The notes beneath the pieces are model-generated. The model had not been told where the DNA came from, ran no database searches, and was given only the letters and a program-made list of their open reading frames with translations. A DNA stretch of 64,000 bases from Voacanga thouarsii (Eukaryota; Streptophyta; Magnoliopsida; Gentianales; Apocynaceae). The stretch lies in the NCBI GenBank assembly GCA_026120185.1, contig JANUWF010002144.1, positions 434,001 through 498,000 of the forward strand, given 5' to 3'. Each line of letters opens with the position of its first letter. The stretch's first letter is position 1. Both the position numbers and the translations under genes were made by a program. Below, one piece after another: positions 1-11,262 of the stretch.

Positions 1-1
1 G

Positions 2-685
2 TTCAGTGGTAGTAGAAATATAACCCAGAGTATAACTTTGGATGGTAGAGATATACCAATAGCTGATTACTTCCGATATCTAGAATATATTATTTAGAAA
101 GATAGAGAGCTCGATAACGACGTTGCATGCTGAGTTAAGACGGGTTGGTTGAAATGGAGGAGTGTGACTGGTATTCTATGCGATCGTAATATATCATTGA
201 ATTTAAAGGAAAAGTTCTACAGAATAGCCATAAGACTTGCTTTGTTATTTGGCATGGAATATTGGGCAGTTAAAATGTGTCATATTCAAAAAATGAAAGT
301 AACTGAGATGCATATATTACGGTAGATGCGTGGATATATTAGAAAGGAAAGAGTCAGAAATGAGACTATTAGGAAAAAAGTGGGAGTGGTATCTATTAAG
401 GAAAATATAAGAGAAAATTGTCTGCATTAGTTTGGACATGTACAGAAAAGACCGAGGGATGCTCCTACTAGGACAATTAAGGGAGGGAGGCAGGATAGGT
501 TAGATAGAGGTAGAGGCAGACCTAAAACAATATGGATAGAAGTGATTCGAAGAGATATGTCTTTATTATATTTGGATGAGAGTATGACGTTCGATAGAAG
601 AAAGTAGCGAGAGAGGATCAATGTGGATGACCCTAAATTGCCTAACATTGGTTCATGTAGTCGACCCCAAGTTTCTTGGGATTAA
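2..685 (+). pseudogene. RTE-type LINE reverse transcriptase C-terminal tail (decayed)
   Basis: One frame reads through the whole interval and shows the conserved tail that follows the RT domain in plant RTE-type LINEs: FRYLEYII, GWLKWRS, KEKFYR, EYWAVK, FGHVQKRP, GRGRPKTIW and finally DDPKLPNI. The frame is broken by stops at 95, 131, 323, 428 and 605 but has no obvious frameshift. Three of the stops (323, 428, 605) are TAG where this family usually has tryptophan (known of the family). The catalytic RT core and endonuclease would lie left of the window. The stop at 683-685 is close to the natural end, because a T/G-rich tail follows at once. It is a dead 3' fragment and the oldest kind of sequence here. 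Confidence 0.85.
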
Positions 686-689
686 GGTT

Positions 690-714
690 TAGTTTTTTGT
701 TATTGTTGTTGTTG
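690..714 (+). repeat. TTG-rich 3' tail of the LINE
   Basis: Immediately after the coding stop the sequence becomes T-rich with TTG units (TATTGTTGTTGTTGG). Plant RTE elements commonly end in short TTG-type repeats instead of poly(A), so this is taken as the 3' end of the element. Confidence 0.65.
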
Positions 715-1548
715 GTAATATATATTTCTTTTAAGTATGCAATTTGAGGTCTTGAAATTTCAACTCTCTATGTAATAGTTTTTTTAGAACGAAATAAGAA
801 ATCTCTTCATTTACTTGTAGACATATATTGTTTTGACTGAATTACGTAAATTTTATGTGTCTTTTAATTTTTTTTACTTATAATTCATTTTGTTATTAAA
901 TTATTATTATTTTCCATAACAAAAATTGTTCATGCAAAATTTCAGCACCACAGACTTAAGTCATTTTTTTTTCACAGACTTAGTCATTGAAAAGGAAAGA
1001 AAGAATAAAAAAAATTTCCTAATGAAGTACAATTTTTATTGCATGAAGTATAACCCTTCAATGCCTGTAGTCCATATAGACCTAGTCCATGCTAGAATTT
1101 TCGATTCTAGAGATTGCAGCAATAGAGAGTTTCGTGTGTACCAACTTAAAGTAAGTCAGTTTCTTAAGTCGGTTAAATGGCCAACTAAATTGCCTATAAA
1201 TAGAGGGAAATTCTATAGGTGCACCCCGTACATGTGTGGTTATATTACGTGCAACATAAGTTGTATAGTAAATTATATGTATAATTTTTTTTACACGTAG
1301 TACAACCATCTAAAATATTTGGTACACATACATTGGGTGCACAGAAAAAGTTCTCATAAATAGATTTTCATTCTCACATTAGTATGTTCGTGTAAGCAAA
1401 TCGTGAGTGTATTTTTTTTAAATCATTAAATTATGAGTGTACTATTGTAAGTGATGAAACAATATTAAATCACAAAGGTAAATCTAAGCTCGATAAGTAT
1501 TATTAAAAAAAATTAAATGATACTAGTTATGATATTTAGAGGTATTAT
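715..1548. other. AT-rich interval, no gene recognised
   Basis: Short open frames on both strands (for example 926-1300) have no recognisable motifs and AT-driven composition. The interval might hold the leader or 5' LTR of copia element M, but no PBS or LTR terminus can be seen. Confidence 0.6.
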
Positions 1549-2476
1549 ATGAAGTCCTATCTAGAAAGCCAAGACTTGCTAAATTATGTCCTACTGGGTG
1601 ATTCTGTAGCACCTCCTGTAGTAGATGCAGTAGCAATAAAGAAATAGAAGACTGGAGTCGCAAAAGCTATGTTTGCTGTTGCGGCCTCAATCGAAGACAA
1701 AATGGTAGAGCGCATCAAGGGCGCAACCACACCTAAGGAAGCATGGGACCCTTTGGTAGAAAGGTTGGCAAACAGGAATAAATTTAGGCTAGGTTGCAAC
1801 AAATTGAGAAAGAACATATAGGTATCCCACAAGGTGTTGAGGGGTGACTTTTATCCCACGTAGATAGGAAAAGGAGAGTCCCCACAAGCAGTAATAAATC
1901 AAAATCTAGATCTAAATTCAAATATAGAAATTTAGTTCATAATTATTGTCATAAAAAACGAGACATCAAGTTTGAATGCTTTAAGTTGAAAAATAAGGAT
2001 AAACATAAAAAAAAAAAATCTAATGATACTATTAAAAATAGTATAGTAGAACATGAGAATGAAAGAAATATTTTCTTTATGACTAATAATATAACAATGA
2101 TTTTTTTTTTAAAAATGGATTTTAGATTCAGGTTATTGTTACTATATGAGTCGCAGTAAATATTTATTTTCCACTTATAAAACTCATAAAGGTGAAATTA
2201 TTTTAATGGGTAAGGATGTTAAATGTAATATTATGAGTAAAGATACAATTTGAATTAAAATGTATGTTAGTATAGTGAGGACTCTCATTAATGCTAGACA
2301 TATCCCTAATTTGAAGAAGAATTTAATCTTTGTAGATACTTTTGAGGCTCTTAGGTGTAAATATGCAGTTAAAGGTATAATACAAAGGTCTATAAAGGTG
2401 TTCTTATTGTTATAAAGAAGATATGGTAGTTTGTACACTTTGTAGGATACTATTATCATAGATGTTGTTGTAGTCT
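1549..2476 (+). pseudogene. Copia element M, gag to protease remnant (upstream half)
   Basis: The frame starting at ATG 1549 matches a copia gag (UBN2-type): KAMFAVAASIEDKM, then ATTPKEAWD. TAG stops interrupt it at 1645 and 1819, the first probably at a tryptophan. The gag then appears internally deleted and a damaged zinc-knuckle region (CHKKRDIKFECFKLKNK) lies at about 1945-1995. From 2116 the protease is clear: WILDSG with an intact DSG triad, then RHIPNLKKNLI, with a TGA at 2251. The frame runs to 2476, where solo LTR E interrupts it, and continues unchanged at 3968. No RT or integrase survives because K2 entered further downstream. Confidence 0.82.
2472..2476. repeat. Target-site duplication AGTCT of solo LTR E (left copy)
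   Basis: AGTCT here is repeated exactly at 3963-3967 on the other side of the TG...CA-bounded segment. Five base pairs is the usual size for LTR retrotransposon integration. Confidence 0.88.
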
Positions 2477-3962
2477 TGACAGGGCCTAAACGTGTCTATA
2501 TTTTCCTAGTCATTTGAGGATGTTTTGTGATATTTTTGGTTTAATAACTAGTCATTTTCCTTTCTATTTGATGTTTTATTTGTGGAAGTTCTTGGTAAAT
2601 TTGTACAGGAATTGGATGATTTTAAATAAAATTATAGTTTTCCAGACTTAACCCAACATCTATTCAGAGTGATTGAACTGGCCAGGGTTCAATTATGAAA
2701 AAATGGAATAAAACAAAGGAACAATATAGCAAAATTGCATTTCCAGAAATGAACAAGAGCAGGCCTAATCAATGTGAACTAGCACTGGCTCTTGACTATT
2801 CAGTAGTGGAGGAATTTCCTCTTAATATCAGAATTTGGAAGCTACAATGCATATCTTTTGGAAACTGAATTCAACATGAATTATGACTCTTATAGGCACT
2901 TTTTGGCAATCTAAACTCCTAGAAATACAAGAAAATAACACATGTTAAATCAGTTTTCACCTTTAGGACTTACATACCTATAGGAAACTCTTAGAGAAAT
3001 ACCAAGATTTAGGAGGAGCAAGGAGACTCTTGGAGAAGGAAATGAGGTTGATTAAGAAGGTTTCAAGGAAGAAGAAGAATGCTTACTTGTTTATGAGTGG
3101 TTTCTTTTTTTCTTCTTTGTAATTTATTGTCAAATTAAGTTTTAATTACTTTAACTGTATTTAGAGGTTGTTTTTTGATTCATGACTTTGTATTGATTTT
3201 AGTTATTTGATCAAATGATTGTTATTCTTGGTATTTGATTATGTGCTTTTTTTTGGTGAATTGATGAAGTTGAATTTCTTTTCTAATGGACTTGGGAAAT
3301 GAAGTTAGAATTGAGTTCAATTTAGTTAATTCTATATTTGTTGTCTTAACTGGATTGGGAAAGAAGGTTAATAATTGAACTTGAGTAATAAAAAATTAGT
3401 TGATCTCGCCTAGAGTATAAAATCATTAGCTAATTTCATACTTTGATATTGCCTAGAGTATAGGAATATTAGTTAATGAATGCGTTTTATACAACTTTTG
3501 GTTGCTTTGATTTGATTGGAAAATTGCTAAATTGACTAGAATATAGTGATTTCATGGATTGAGAAAGAAGTGAAGTCTATTTTATTCCTTCATGGTGCCA
3601 AGATGATAATTAATTGTGATAGTTAAACATTGTTATGTCTTCAAGGATTTCTATTATTTGCATGTCTTTTCTCCTTATTCTCACTCCTTGATTATTCTTG
3701 TATGAACTTGATCTATTCTCTAGTATATTAGGTTAGTAGGTTATTTACTTTTATTTCTTTGTTTTATTAGCAAAACAATAAAGATTTAGGTAAAGTAAGG
3801 TGGGAGCCTAAGTTCCTGTGGATTTGATACTTGTTATTCCCTATTCTATATGATGGATATACTTATTCGTATGTGTGACTTTAGTAGTTAGCATTTTAAT
3901 TAAAATTTGATTGATTGTGACCCATTTGTAACAATATTTTCTACACTAAAAAATATGTGTCA
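2477..3962 (+). mobile_element. Solo LTR E (Athila-like LTR family related to A and C)
   Basis: The 1486-bp segment begins TGACAGGGCC, ends TATGTGTCA and is flanked by a perfect 5-bp duplication AGTCT (2472-2476 and 3963-3967). It aligns in reverse orientation with the LTRs of elements A and C: the start matches the GGGCCTAAAT...TCTAGTTATTTGAGG end of LTR A, the middle carries the GATTGTTATTCTTGGTATTT block, and the end matches the terminus at 48115. There is no internal region, so it is a solo LTR left by recombination between two LTRs. Removing it with one TSD copy restores the reading frame of element M, which fixes both boundaries. Confidence 0.9.
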
Positions 3963-3967
3963 AGTCT

Positions 3968-4081
3968 CTATGTCAACTCTGTCTGATTCTAACATTACCA
4001 AATTGTAGTACATGTATTTGGGGTACATAAGTGAGAAAGGTTTGTACATGTTGAGTATGAGAGGCCTTCTTGATGAACAAT
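3968..4081 (+). pseudogene. Copia element M, GAG-pre-integrase remnant (downstream half)
   Basis: Continuing the frame of 2116-2476 across solo LTR E gives the start of a copia GAG-pre-integrase domain: TKL, a TAG stop, YMYLGYISEKGLYMLS, then RGLLDEQ. In the family this is the LWHxRLGHxSExG motif, so the TAG stands at its tryptophan. The match ends exactly at 4081, where the 5' LTR of K2 begins, so M was cut by the K2 insertion. The rest of M should lie beyond K2, outside the window. Confidence 0.85.
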
Positions 4082-4543
4082 TATTGGAATATATGCCCAT
4101 TATGACTGTATTTCTGATGTAATTTTGATTAAATTAATAAAAGTTTTATTCTCATAAATTGTTTGTGTTTTTTGTATTTTATTTTGTGTACGATTTCGTT
4201 GGAAAAGACCCATTATGTTTAAGCAAGTGATCAATGTGAATGGAAGTCTTTTATAGTAAGGTATGGATCACAAGTTACTTAACACATGAACTGTTGTTCT
4301 TAACCGGATGATGAGAATGGGAATCTCATCATAAGGTTATTGTGTTATGAAATCTAGATAGAGAATGACTTACTTTTAGCCAATGAGTAGTCCTCTTACT
4401 TCATAACATAAACTTATTTTAAATACGTTTATGTAGGAATATGCAATTCTAAGAAATTGTTAATGCAGTTCAGCTATTAATAAGTCTACATCTACAGATT
4501 TTAGACTAATAAATCAGTCCACTAAAACTTTAACAAAAGATAC
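4082..4543 (+). repeat. K2 5' LTR, first segment
   Basis: The segment starts TATTGGAATATATGCCC, the counterpart of TGTTGGATAGTGTGCCC in the K1 LTR (TG mutated to TA), and aligns with the reverse complement of 29705 back to about 29260, including AAAGACCCATTGTGTTTAAG-like and GAGAATGGGAATCTCAT-like blocks. Similarity weakens after about 4430. It ends where element A's LTR begins. Confidence 0.8.
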
Positions 4544-4774
4544 TGATGTGTTTGAATTTGGGTATAAAAATAAGCATATTCCCAATCAAATTTAAATTAA
4601 AGCATTAACCCCAAATTACACATACTAGCAAGCGTACTCATCATTAAGCATAGCATAGGGTTTAAAATGAGTGTCGATCTTCAAGGAACAAGTATACATT
4701 AATCACTTTTCTTTCATTGTTTAACCGACTCAATAAAGTGAAAAAGAATAAAAAGAAAAAAAAATAAAATAAAA

Positions 4775-4776
<2 letters not shown>

Positions 4777-4818
<42 letters not shown>
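4777..4818. repeat. (AT)n microsatellite
   Basis: About 42 bp of alternating AT. The matching position of the other A LTR (near 48360) has only a few AT units, so the tract expanded after insertion. Confidence 0.95.
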
Positions 4819-4821
<3 letters not shown>

Positions 4822-5403
4822 AAGGATGGAGAATTATGTAACTCAAACCATTATTTTGACAACCATGATTTTAAGGCACTCAATCATTATCATAACTAAT
4901 CATTCTCTTGGCATCATGAAGGATTAAAATAGATTCACTTCTTTTTCAATCCATGAAATCACTATCTTCTAGACAAATTAGCATCACATATTCTGTCTCA
5001 ACTAATTCACCCAAAAGATGCATTAAACACAATCCTTGATTAAATTTCCATATTATGGCAAACTTAAAACATGAAATTAACCAATGAATCCATATTCTAG
5101 CAGACATCAATTAATCTTTAGTTACCCAGTTCTTAGTAATTAGCTCCCTTTTCAAGCAAGTTAAGAGACAACAAATATGAAATTAATGAATTGAAACCAC
5201 CACCAACTCCTTTTTCAAGCAAGTTAATAGGAAGAAATAACAAATTAATCTCGTAATCAGCATAAGTAACTAAATACCAAGAATAACAATCAATTAATCA
5301 AAAGATCAAAGTAACTCTAAAAATCATGAATACCTAAAACAACATCAAATTACAATAAAACAATTAATACATCATTGTTCAAGAAAAGAAAACAAAGTTA
5401 AAA

Positions 5404-5408
5404 GAAAG
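5404..5408. repeat. Target-site duplication GAAAG of element B (left copy)
   Basis: GAAAG precedes the TGTAACTCCCC terminus at 5409 and recurs at 41653-41657 right after the GTGTTACA terminus. The uninterrupted LTR A at 48960 has a single copy in the same context. Confidence 0.93.
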
Positions 5409-5587
5409 TGTAACTCCCCAACTAAAGGTAACAGAGGAAGTATATCAACACTGGGTGTCGCCCCGTCTAGTTACCCAGACAATGGGTCTTTATAACGAAA
5501 AATATAACAGAGTATTATCCAAAAGGGAAATGTCCAAACCTATTTGGCTGTCACTGTGGTATCATTCTCTATCCGTAGGTTCTTCCT
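5409..5587 (-). repeat. Element B 3' LTR, segment 1
   Basis: Aligns with 27129-27307 (start TGTAACnCCCCAACTAAAGG, shared GTCTTTATAACGAAAAAT). It is interrupted after CTTCC by copia element P and resumes at 14825. Confidence 0.92.
5583..5587. repeat. Target-site duplication CTTCC of element P (left copy)
   Basis: CTTCC precedes the P terminus and recurs at 14820-14824. The paralogous empty site near 27302 has a single CTTCC in the same context. Confidence 0.92.
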
Positions 5588-7320
5588 ATTGGGTATCTCA
5601 GGCTCGTATCCTATACGGCGCAGCGGAAAATAAAATGAGATACCATCTTAGGACCCGTCTATGTGTGGAAAACAAGACATAAAGAGAGTAAATATAACAG
5701 CTTTTTACCTTTGAGTGATCGTGCGAAGAACAAAATTTTCTTCTTCAAGTTGAGGTGCGATCCAGCAATCCTCGTGATCAACCTCCACGTGAGTTGAACG
5801 TCAAACCACTATAACCACAGTGTGTGATTATCTCTTACAGTAATCCACATAGAGGTATATTCAAGCACCAAAATTTCTGTACTAGCAAAAATTAATGGCG
5901 GCTAAGGTTTTTCTTTCAAGAAGAAAAACGAGAAAGAGAGAACAAAGGAGAGAGAATCGTGTGTTGTTCAGCTATTTTTGGCTGGATTTCGTGTGACTCA
6001 ACATCAACTAGGGTTTTCGGTTATATCATACATATATACCTAAAACCCTGCTAAAACTGAGAATTTTAATCCTATTAGAATTCCCTAATTGTAATTGGAA
6101 ACATTAAGTTCTCACAATTACAATTTAAACCACATTTTATAACTAATTATAATTTGTCCACAACAGCTTCTCTTTCTCTCAATTTACCCCACAATGTTAT
6201 CAAATAACACCTTGAGTATATAATCCTCTATTGTATGTGACCTATTAGGTTTCCCAATCAATTGGTAGAAAACATGAATTAATCCAAACATCTTTGAGAT
6301 TAATAATCCATAATTAATTATAATTAATCCTATTAATTCTAATCAGGATTGGTTTATTAATTCATCAATTAATAAACCCATATTCCCAGATCATAAGCGG
6401 TATCTAACAATACATCATGACCACCCAAGAGTCCAGGAAGTCAAGTGGCTTGACATGAACCATTCAATAACAAATTTCAGTGCAATTAACTCCTGTCACC
6501 ATACAATATCTCATTCGATTTGGAGTACGGAATTAGTGCCAACTCCTTCCAGAATTAATTCTGGCCCGAATACAATAGTACTTGTACCAGGAACCCACTA
6601 CTCTAGAAGTGTATCAATTGGAACTGTTTCCAATACACAATTGCCTTGGCCAAGAACTTTCGAGTAGTAATTCCTACAAGTGGCCGTGAGATATTCGCTC
6701 CTACTATTAGGAGTGGTGAATCCTTTATTGACCTTTTCAGCTACTTTCGTTTACCTTACCATGTACCCAATATCCATCTCATAGGTGGCCCTTGATCGAG
6801 CTCCGGAGATTGGAATCAAAATACAAGACCCAGCAAACAGAGTACCTTGGAGATCTCAAGTCTAAGGATACTTGCATATTTGCTATTTTGAGATTATATC
6901 ACTGGCACTAAATAGTTATCCATGTGATTATCTCAAAACTAGGTCATCCAATGAACTTGTTCCATTAACAAGCATCCATGTGTTAACTTTGAGTATCTCA
7001 ATACTCACGGTTATGAGAACCACCGCCTGATCAAATCAGGAAGTCTAATACATGCTAGTCTTAACGCATTAATGATGTCCTATCTCATTAATACTATGAC
7101 TATGGACTATTTAAGTACTAACACCATCCAGTGTAGTAGGAATCTCATATCATGATCTCTATCATGATTTCCTTAACACAGTGTTGCACTAGGGACTTTA
7201 TTAAATAGTTATATTGCTTAAAATAAACAAAAGAAACTGTAAGATAAATAATGCCTTTTATTAAAATAAAATATGTCATATACAATGTACAAGTGATTGC
7301 CTCAGGGCACAACACTAACA
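5588..7320 (-). repeat. Element P 3' LTR
   Basis: Length 1733 bp, against 1721 bp for the partner at 13099-14819. It starts TATTGGGTATC (TG decayed to TA) and ends CACAACACTAACA. A 70-residue open frame at 6455-6667 is also present in the partner LTR but is cut short there, so it is not annotated as a gene. Confidence 0.93.
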
Positions 7321-7336
7321 AACTCTCACTTGCACT
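7321..7336 (-). other. Polypurine tract of element P
   Basis: Read on the minus strand this is AAGTGAGAGTT abutting the 3' LTR, the typical copia plus-strand primer site. It overlaps the polyprotein stop codon (7335-7337), as is common in this group. Confidence 0.8.
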
Positions 7337-7936
7337 AGAGCCAATCATTCACGTATCTAATACCAAATGACTCAACATGACAATCATGTTTCTTCTGGAA
7401 TAGTGCTTTCGTAAGAGGGTCAGCTATGTTCTTATCCGTAGAAACTCTCTCTATCTTTACATCATTCCTATCTATGATCTCCTGGATCAGATGATAGCGT
7501 CGCAGTACGTATTTGGATTGTTGGTGAGACTACGGCTCATTTGCTTGTGTAATGGCTCCGTTGTTTTCACAATACAAAGTTATTAAACCAACAACACTAG
7601 GAACCACACCCAGTTTTGTCACGAACTTCTTGATCTAAACAGCCTCCTTAGCTACTTCAGAAGCAGCTATGTACTCAGCTTTTGTCGCAGAGTCGGCAAT
7701 AGTCTTTTGTTTGGAACTTTTCCAACTTATTACCCATCCGCACAACGTAAACACGTAGCCGGATTGTGATTTGAAATAATCTTTGTCAGATTAAAAACTG
7801 GCATCAATATACCTGTTTATTTTCAAATCACCTTCTCCATATACTAAGAACATATCTTTAGTCCTTCGTAAGTACTTAAGGATGTTCTTTATAGCCGTCC
7901 AATGACCCTCACCAGGGTCAGATTGGTATCTGCTCG
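7335..7936 (-). pseudogene. Element P RNase H domain (decayed)
   Basis: Minus-strand translation gives the copia RNase H: AIKNILKYLRRTKD, then GYVFTLCGWVISWKSSKQ, IADSATKAEYIAASEVAKEA, LYCENNGAI and ADPLTKAL. In the family the last metal-binding region reads CDNxxAI; here the aspartate is replaced (CENN). A TAA interrupts at the CDA-like region near 7782 and another stop follows KEAV. The frame ends with the natural stop at 7335-7337, next to the PPT. Its role was removal of the RNA strand of the RNA:DNA hybrid. Confidence 0.82.
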
Positions 7937-9181
7937 TCAAACTGAGAGCACAAGATATATCGGGCCTAGTACATACATAGCATACATGATAGATCTAACT
8001 GCCGAGGCATATGGAATCTTACTCATGTGATGCCTTTCAACTTGTGTCTTGGGAGACATCGACTTTGAAAGGCTTACACCATGTGACATGGGCAAGAATC
8101 CCTTTTTGGATTGATCCATGCTAAACCTCTTTAGCACTTTATCTATGTATATAGACTGCGAAAGACCAAGCAACCTTTTGGATCTATCTCTATAGATTTT
8201 TATTCCAAGAATATAGGTTGCTTCACCAAGGTCTTTCATGGGGAATTATTTGGACAACCAAATTTTAACCGTTTGCAAGACAGGTATATCGTTTCCTATT
8301 AGCAATATGTCATCTACATAAAGCAGTAAGAAAATGATTGCACTCCCACTAACCTTCTTGTATACACAAGGCTCATCCATATTTTGAATGAAACCAAACT
8401 CTTTGATTGTTTCATCAAATCGGATATTCCAACTCCTAGAAGCTTGCTTAAGTCCATAAATAGACCTTTGCAGCTTACACACCTTTGTGCCATCACTAGA
8501 TGTGAAACCCTTAGGTTGTGTCATATACACTTTCTCAGTCAGATTTTCATTTAGAAAAGCTGTTTTTACATCTATTTGCCAAATTTCATAATCATAATGA
8601 GCAGCAATGGCTAGGAGTATCCTAATGGATTTCAACATAGCTACTGACGAGAAGGTTTCATCATAGTCAATACCATGTTGTTGACGATAACCCTTCGCCA
8701 CCAGTCGTGCTTTATAGGTAACTAAGTTACCATCCATGTCCGTTTTCTTCTTGAAAACCCACTTGCACCCAATAGGTTTAATTCCTTTGGGTGGATCAAC
8801 CAAAGTCTATACTTACTTGTCATATATAGAATCCATCTCTGACTTCATGACCTTAAGCCATTTGTCAGGTTCTGAACTATTCAGAACATCCTTATAGGTA
8901 GTAGGCTTATCTTTATCTATAAGCAATACGTTATTATGGTCACTAATGAGAAATCCATATCTCGCAGGTGCCATACGTATCCTACTAGATCTACGAGGTT
9001 CTTGTGTATTAGAAGGTTCATCTATTCTTTCAATAGATGTGGGGTTAGATGGTTGATCCTCGTTTGTTTGATCTTCATGAACTTCACTAAGTTCAATCTT
9101 ATTCCCACTGTCTCCTTTGAGCATGTGCTCCTTCTCTAAGAAAACGGCATGCTTCGAAATAAACAATTTGTTTTCGGAGGG
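7937..9181 (-). pseudogene. Element P reverse transcriptase (decayed, YVDD intact)
   Basis: Two open stretches (8803-8246 and 8239-7937) carry the copia RT: GCKWVFKKKTDMDG, KARLVAKGYRQ, IDYDETFSSVAMLKSIR, QIDVKTAFLNENL, GLKQASRSWN and the catalytic LLLYVDDILLIGND. One stop separates them just before FPMKDLGEATYILGIKI. Upstream, 9166-8813 holds the linker between integrase and RT (RRSSRIRMAPARYGFLI) ending in two stops before VDPPKGIKP. Substrate would be the element's own RNA in the cytoplasmic particle. The catalytic motif is intact but no single frame can make the protein. Confidence 0.9.
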
Positions 9182-10332
9182 TTAATAGAAGTAATATCCA
9201 AAAGATTCTTTTGGATATCCCACAAACAAACATTTGTCAAACTTACTATCAAGTTTGTCTGATTGTAGCCTTTTAACAAAGGCAGGACAACCCCATACTC
9301 GCAAGTGAGATAACTGTGGTCTTTTACCAAAGAACATCTCAAATGGGGTAGTATCAATCGATTTTGTCAGAACTCTGTTTAGTATATAAACAGAAGTCTC
9401 TAGTGCATACCCCCAAAACGATTTTGGTAGATCTGCAGAAGCCATCATGGTCCGTACCATGTCTAGAAGGGTTCGATTCCTTCTCTCAGACACACCATTA
9501 TGTTGAGGTATATGTGGTGGAGTCCATTGAGATAATATCCATTATTTCTAAGATAACTCAAAAACTCTTGACTCAAATTTTCTCTTCCTCGATCAGTTCT
9601 TAGAGTCTTAATACTTTTGCCAAGTTGTTTCTCTATTTCATTCTTGAAGTCTTTGAACCTTTCAAAGGCCTTAGATTTGTATTTCATTAAATACAAATAC
9701 CCGTATCATAAGAAATTATCGATAAATGTTATGAAATAGTTATAACCTCCTCTTGCTTGTATTGACATTAGGCCACATACATCAGAATATATGAGTTCTA
9801 ATAACTCTTTGGCCCGTTCTCTTTTTCCTAGAAAAGGAGTTTTAGTCATTTTGCCTAGTAAACAAGACTCGCATGTGACATATGATTCATAATCAAATGA
9901 CTCTAAGTCACTAAGCTTGTGTAACTTAGAAATACGATTTTCGTTTACATGGCCCAAACGACAATGCCATAAGTAAGAGGTGTTAGAGTTATCTATTTTA
10001 GGTTTCTTATTTTTTATATTGAGAATTGGATTATCCAAGTCTAGAACATATAAACCATTAACCAAAGTTACTGAACCATAGTGAATATCATTCAAAGAAA
10101 AAGAACAACATTTATTCTTAAATATTAAATGAAATCCACATAAGTCTAAACACGCAATTGAGATAACGTTTTTTATTAAAACTGGTACAAAATAATAGTT
10201 TTACAGTTCTAGAATTAATCCCGAAGGCAGATTCAGCTCGTATGTCCCCACAGCAAGTGCAGCAACCTTTGCCCCATTTGTAGTACGTAGGTCCACGTCA
10301 AATTTCTCTAGCCTTCTACTGCTCTTTAGTCC
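9182..10332 (-). pseudogene. Element P GAG-pre-integrase and integrase (decayed, frameshifted)
   Basis: The first part (10095-9706) shows the GAG-pre-integrase zinc-binding module: YLWHCRLGHVNENRI, with CESCLLGKMTK. The integrase core follows: IYSDVCGLMSIQARGGYNYF, ITFIDNF, a TGA stop (probably from CGA), GYLYLMKYKSKAFERFK, LRTDRGREN. A frameshift near 9490-9550 moves the rest to another frame: SERRNRTLLDMVRTMM, LPKSFWGYALETSVYILNRV, HLRVWGCPAFVK. The D,D,E catalytic triad falls partly in the damaged part. Function was insertion of the cDNA into the host chromosome. Confidence 0.88.
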
Positions 10333-11262
10333 CTACAAGTTATTGTACAAATGAGATCCACATCCAGTATCTAATACCCATATCTCATTTCTAAAGGTAG
10401 TATTTATCTCAATCATAAACATACCTGGAGAAGAAGTAGAAGTACTTGTAAGCTTCTCCTTCTGCTTCTTGTCCTTGATGGTCTCCAAGTAGGCTTTGCA
10501 GTTGCACCTCCAGTGGCCCATCTTCCCACAATGATGGCATGGGCCCTTGGTAGCTGCGTCCTTCTTGTTCACACCATATTTGGGCTTCATGAGAGCCTTC
10601 TTCTTCTTCTTTTGAACTTTCTTCTTAGAAGAGGAAGATTCTACCATTAAAACCGCATTGGAATCCCTCTTCATGGAGGATTCCACAGTTTTGAGGAGAT
10701 TGATCAACTCAGGAATGGTGGACTCAATCTTGTTCATCTGATAGTTAATCACAAATTGTGAAAAACTATTAGACAAAGACTGTAGAATTAAGTCAACACT
10801 TAAGTCATGGTCCATTGTAAACCCAAGAGATCCAAGCTTCTCTATTAAGCCCAGCATCTTCAGCCCATGAGTGGCCACAGAAGAACCCTCTGTCATTTTA
10901 CAACGAAATAGTTGCTTCGAGATCTCATATCTCTCAGTTCTGGCTTGGGCATCAAATAGCTCTCGAAGATGTAAAATGATCGATTGAGCATCCATATGCT
11001 CATGCTGTTTTTGCAACTCAGGAGTCATGGATGCCAGCATAATACATGATACTGTATCGCTATCCTCCTTGTGCCTCTTGTGGACAGCATGCTTATTAGC
11101 ATGAGCATCTTGGGCTAGTAGTGGTGGGATAGGAACATTTAGCACGTAGAGCAACTTTTCTGATTTGAGAACGATTCTCAAATTTCTATACCAGTTGAGA
11201 TAGTTTGATTCGGTTAACTTGTTGGTTTCTAAAATGCTACGTAAGTTCAAGTTCGTTGACAT
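10333..11262 (-). pseudogene. Element P gag and protease start
   Basis: ATG at 11262 is preferred over the longer frame starting at 11316, because MSTNLNLRSILETNKL is the usual copia gag start. Then come SNYLNWYRNLRIVL, MLASMTPELQKQHEHMDAQ and a lysine-rich stretch, a zinc knuckle CHHCGKMGHWRCNC (C-X2-C-X4-H-X4-C, intact) and the protease motif WVLDTGCGSHL with intact DTG. The 310-codon frame ends in a TAG at 10333; the reading frame continues beyond it with GLKSSRRLEKFDVDLR, so the stop is a nonsense mutation, probably from CAG. This is the best preserved coding block in the window. Confidence 0.9.

Larger units (their letters stand above)
4544..5408 (-). repeat. Element A 3' LTR, first segment
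   Basis: Aligns along its length with 48115 onward (TGATGTGTTTGAATTTGGG start; shared CCGACTCAATAA block). It breaks after GAAAG at 5404-5408, and the same LTR resumes after GAAAG at 41653-41657, exactly flanking element B. It contains an (AT)n microsatellite. Confidence 0.9.

Noticed and set aside
926..1309. 124-codon plus-strand and 75-codon minus-strand frames
   Set aside because: AT-rich, no motif, mutually overlapping, no homologous copy in the window.
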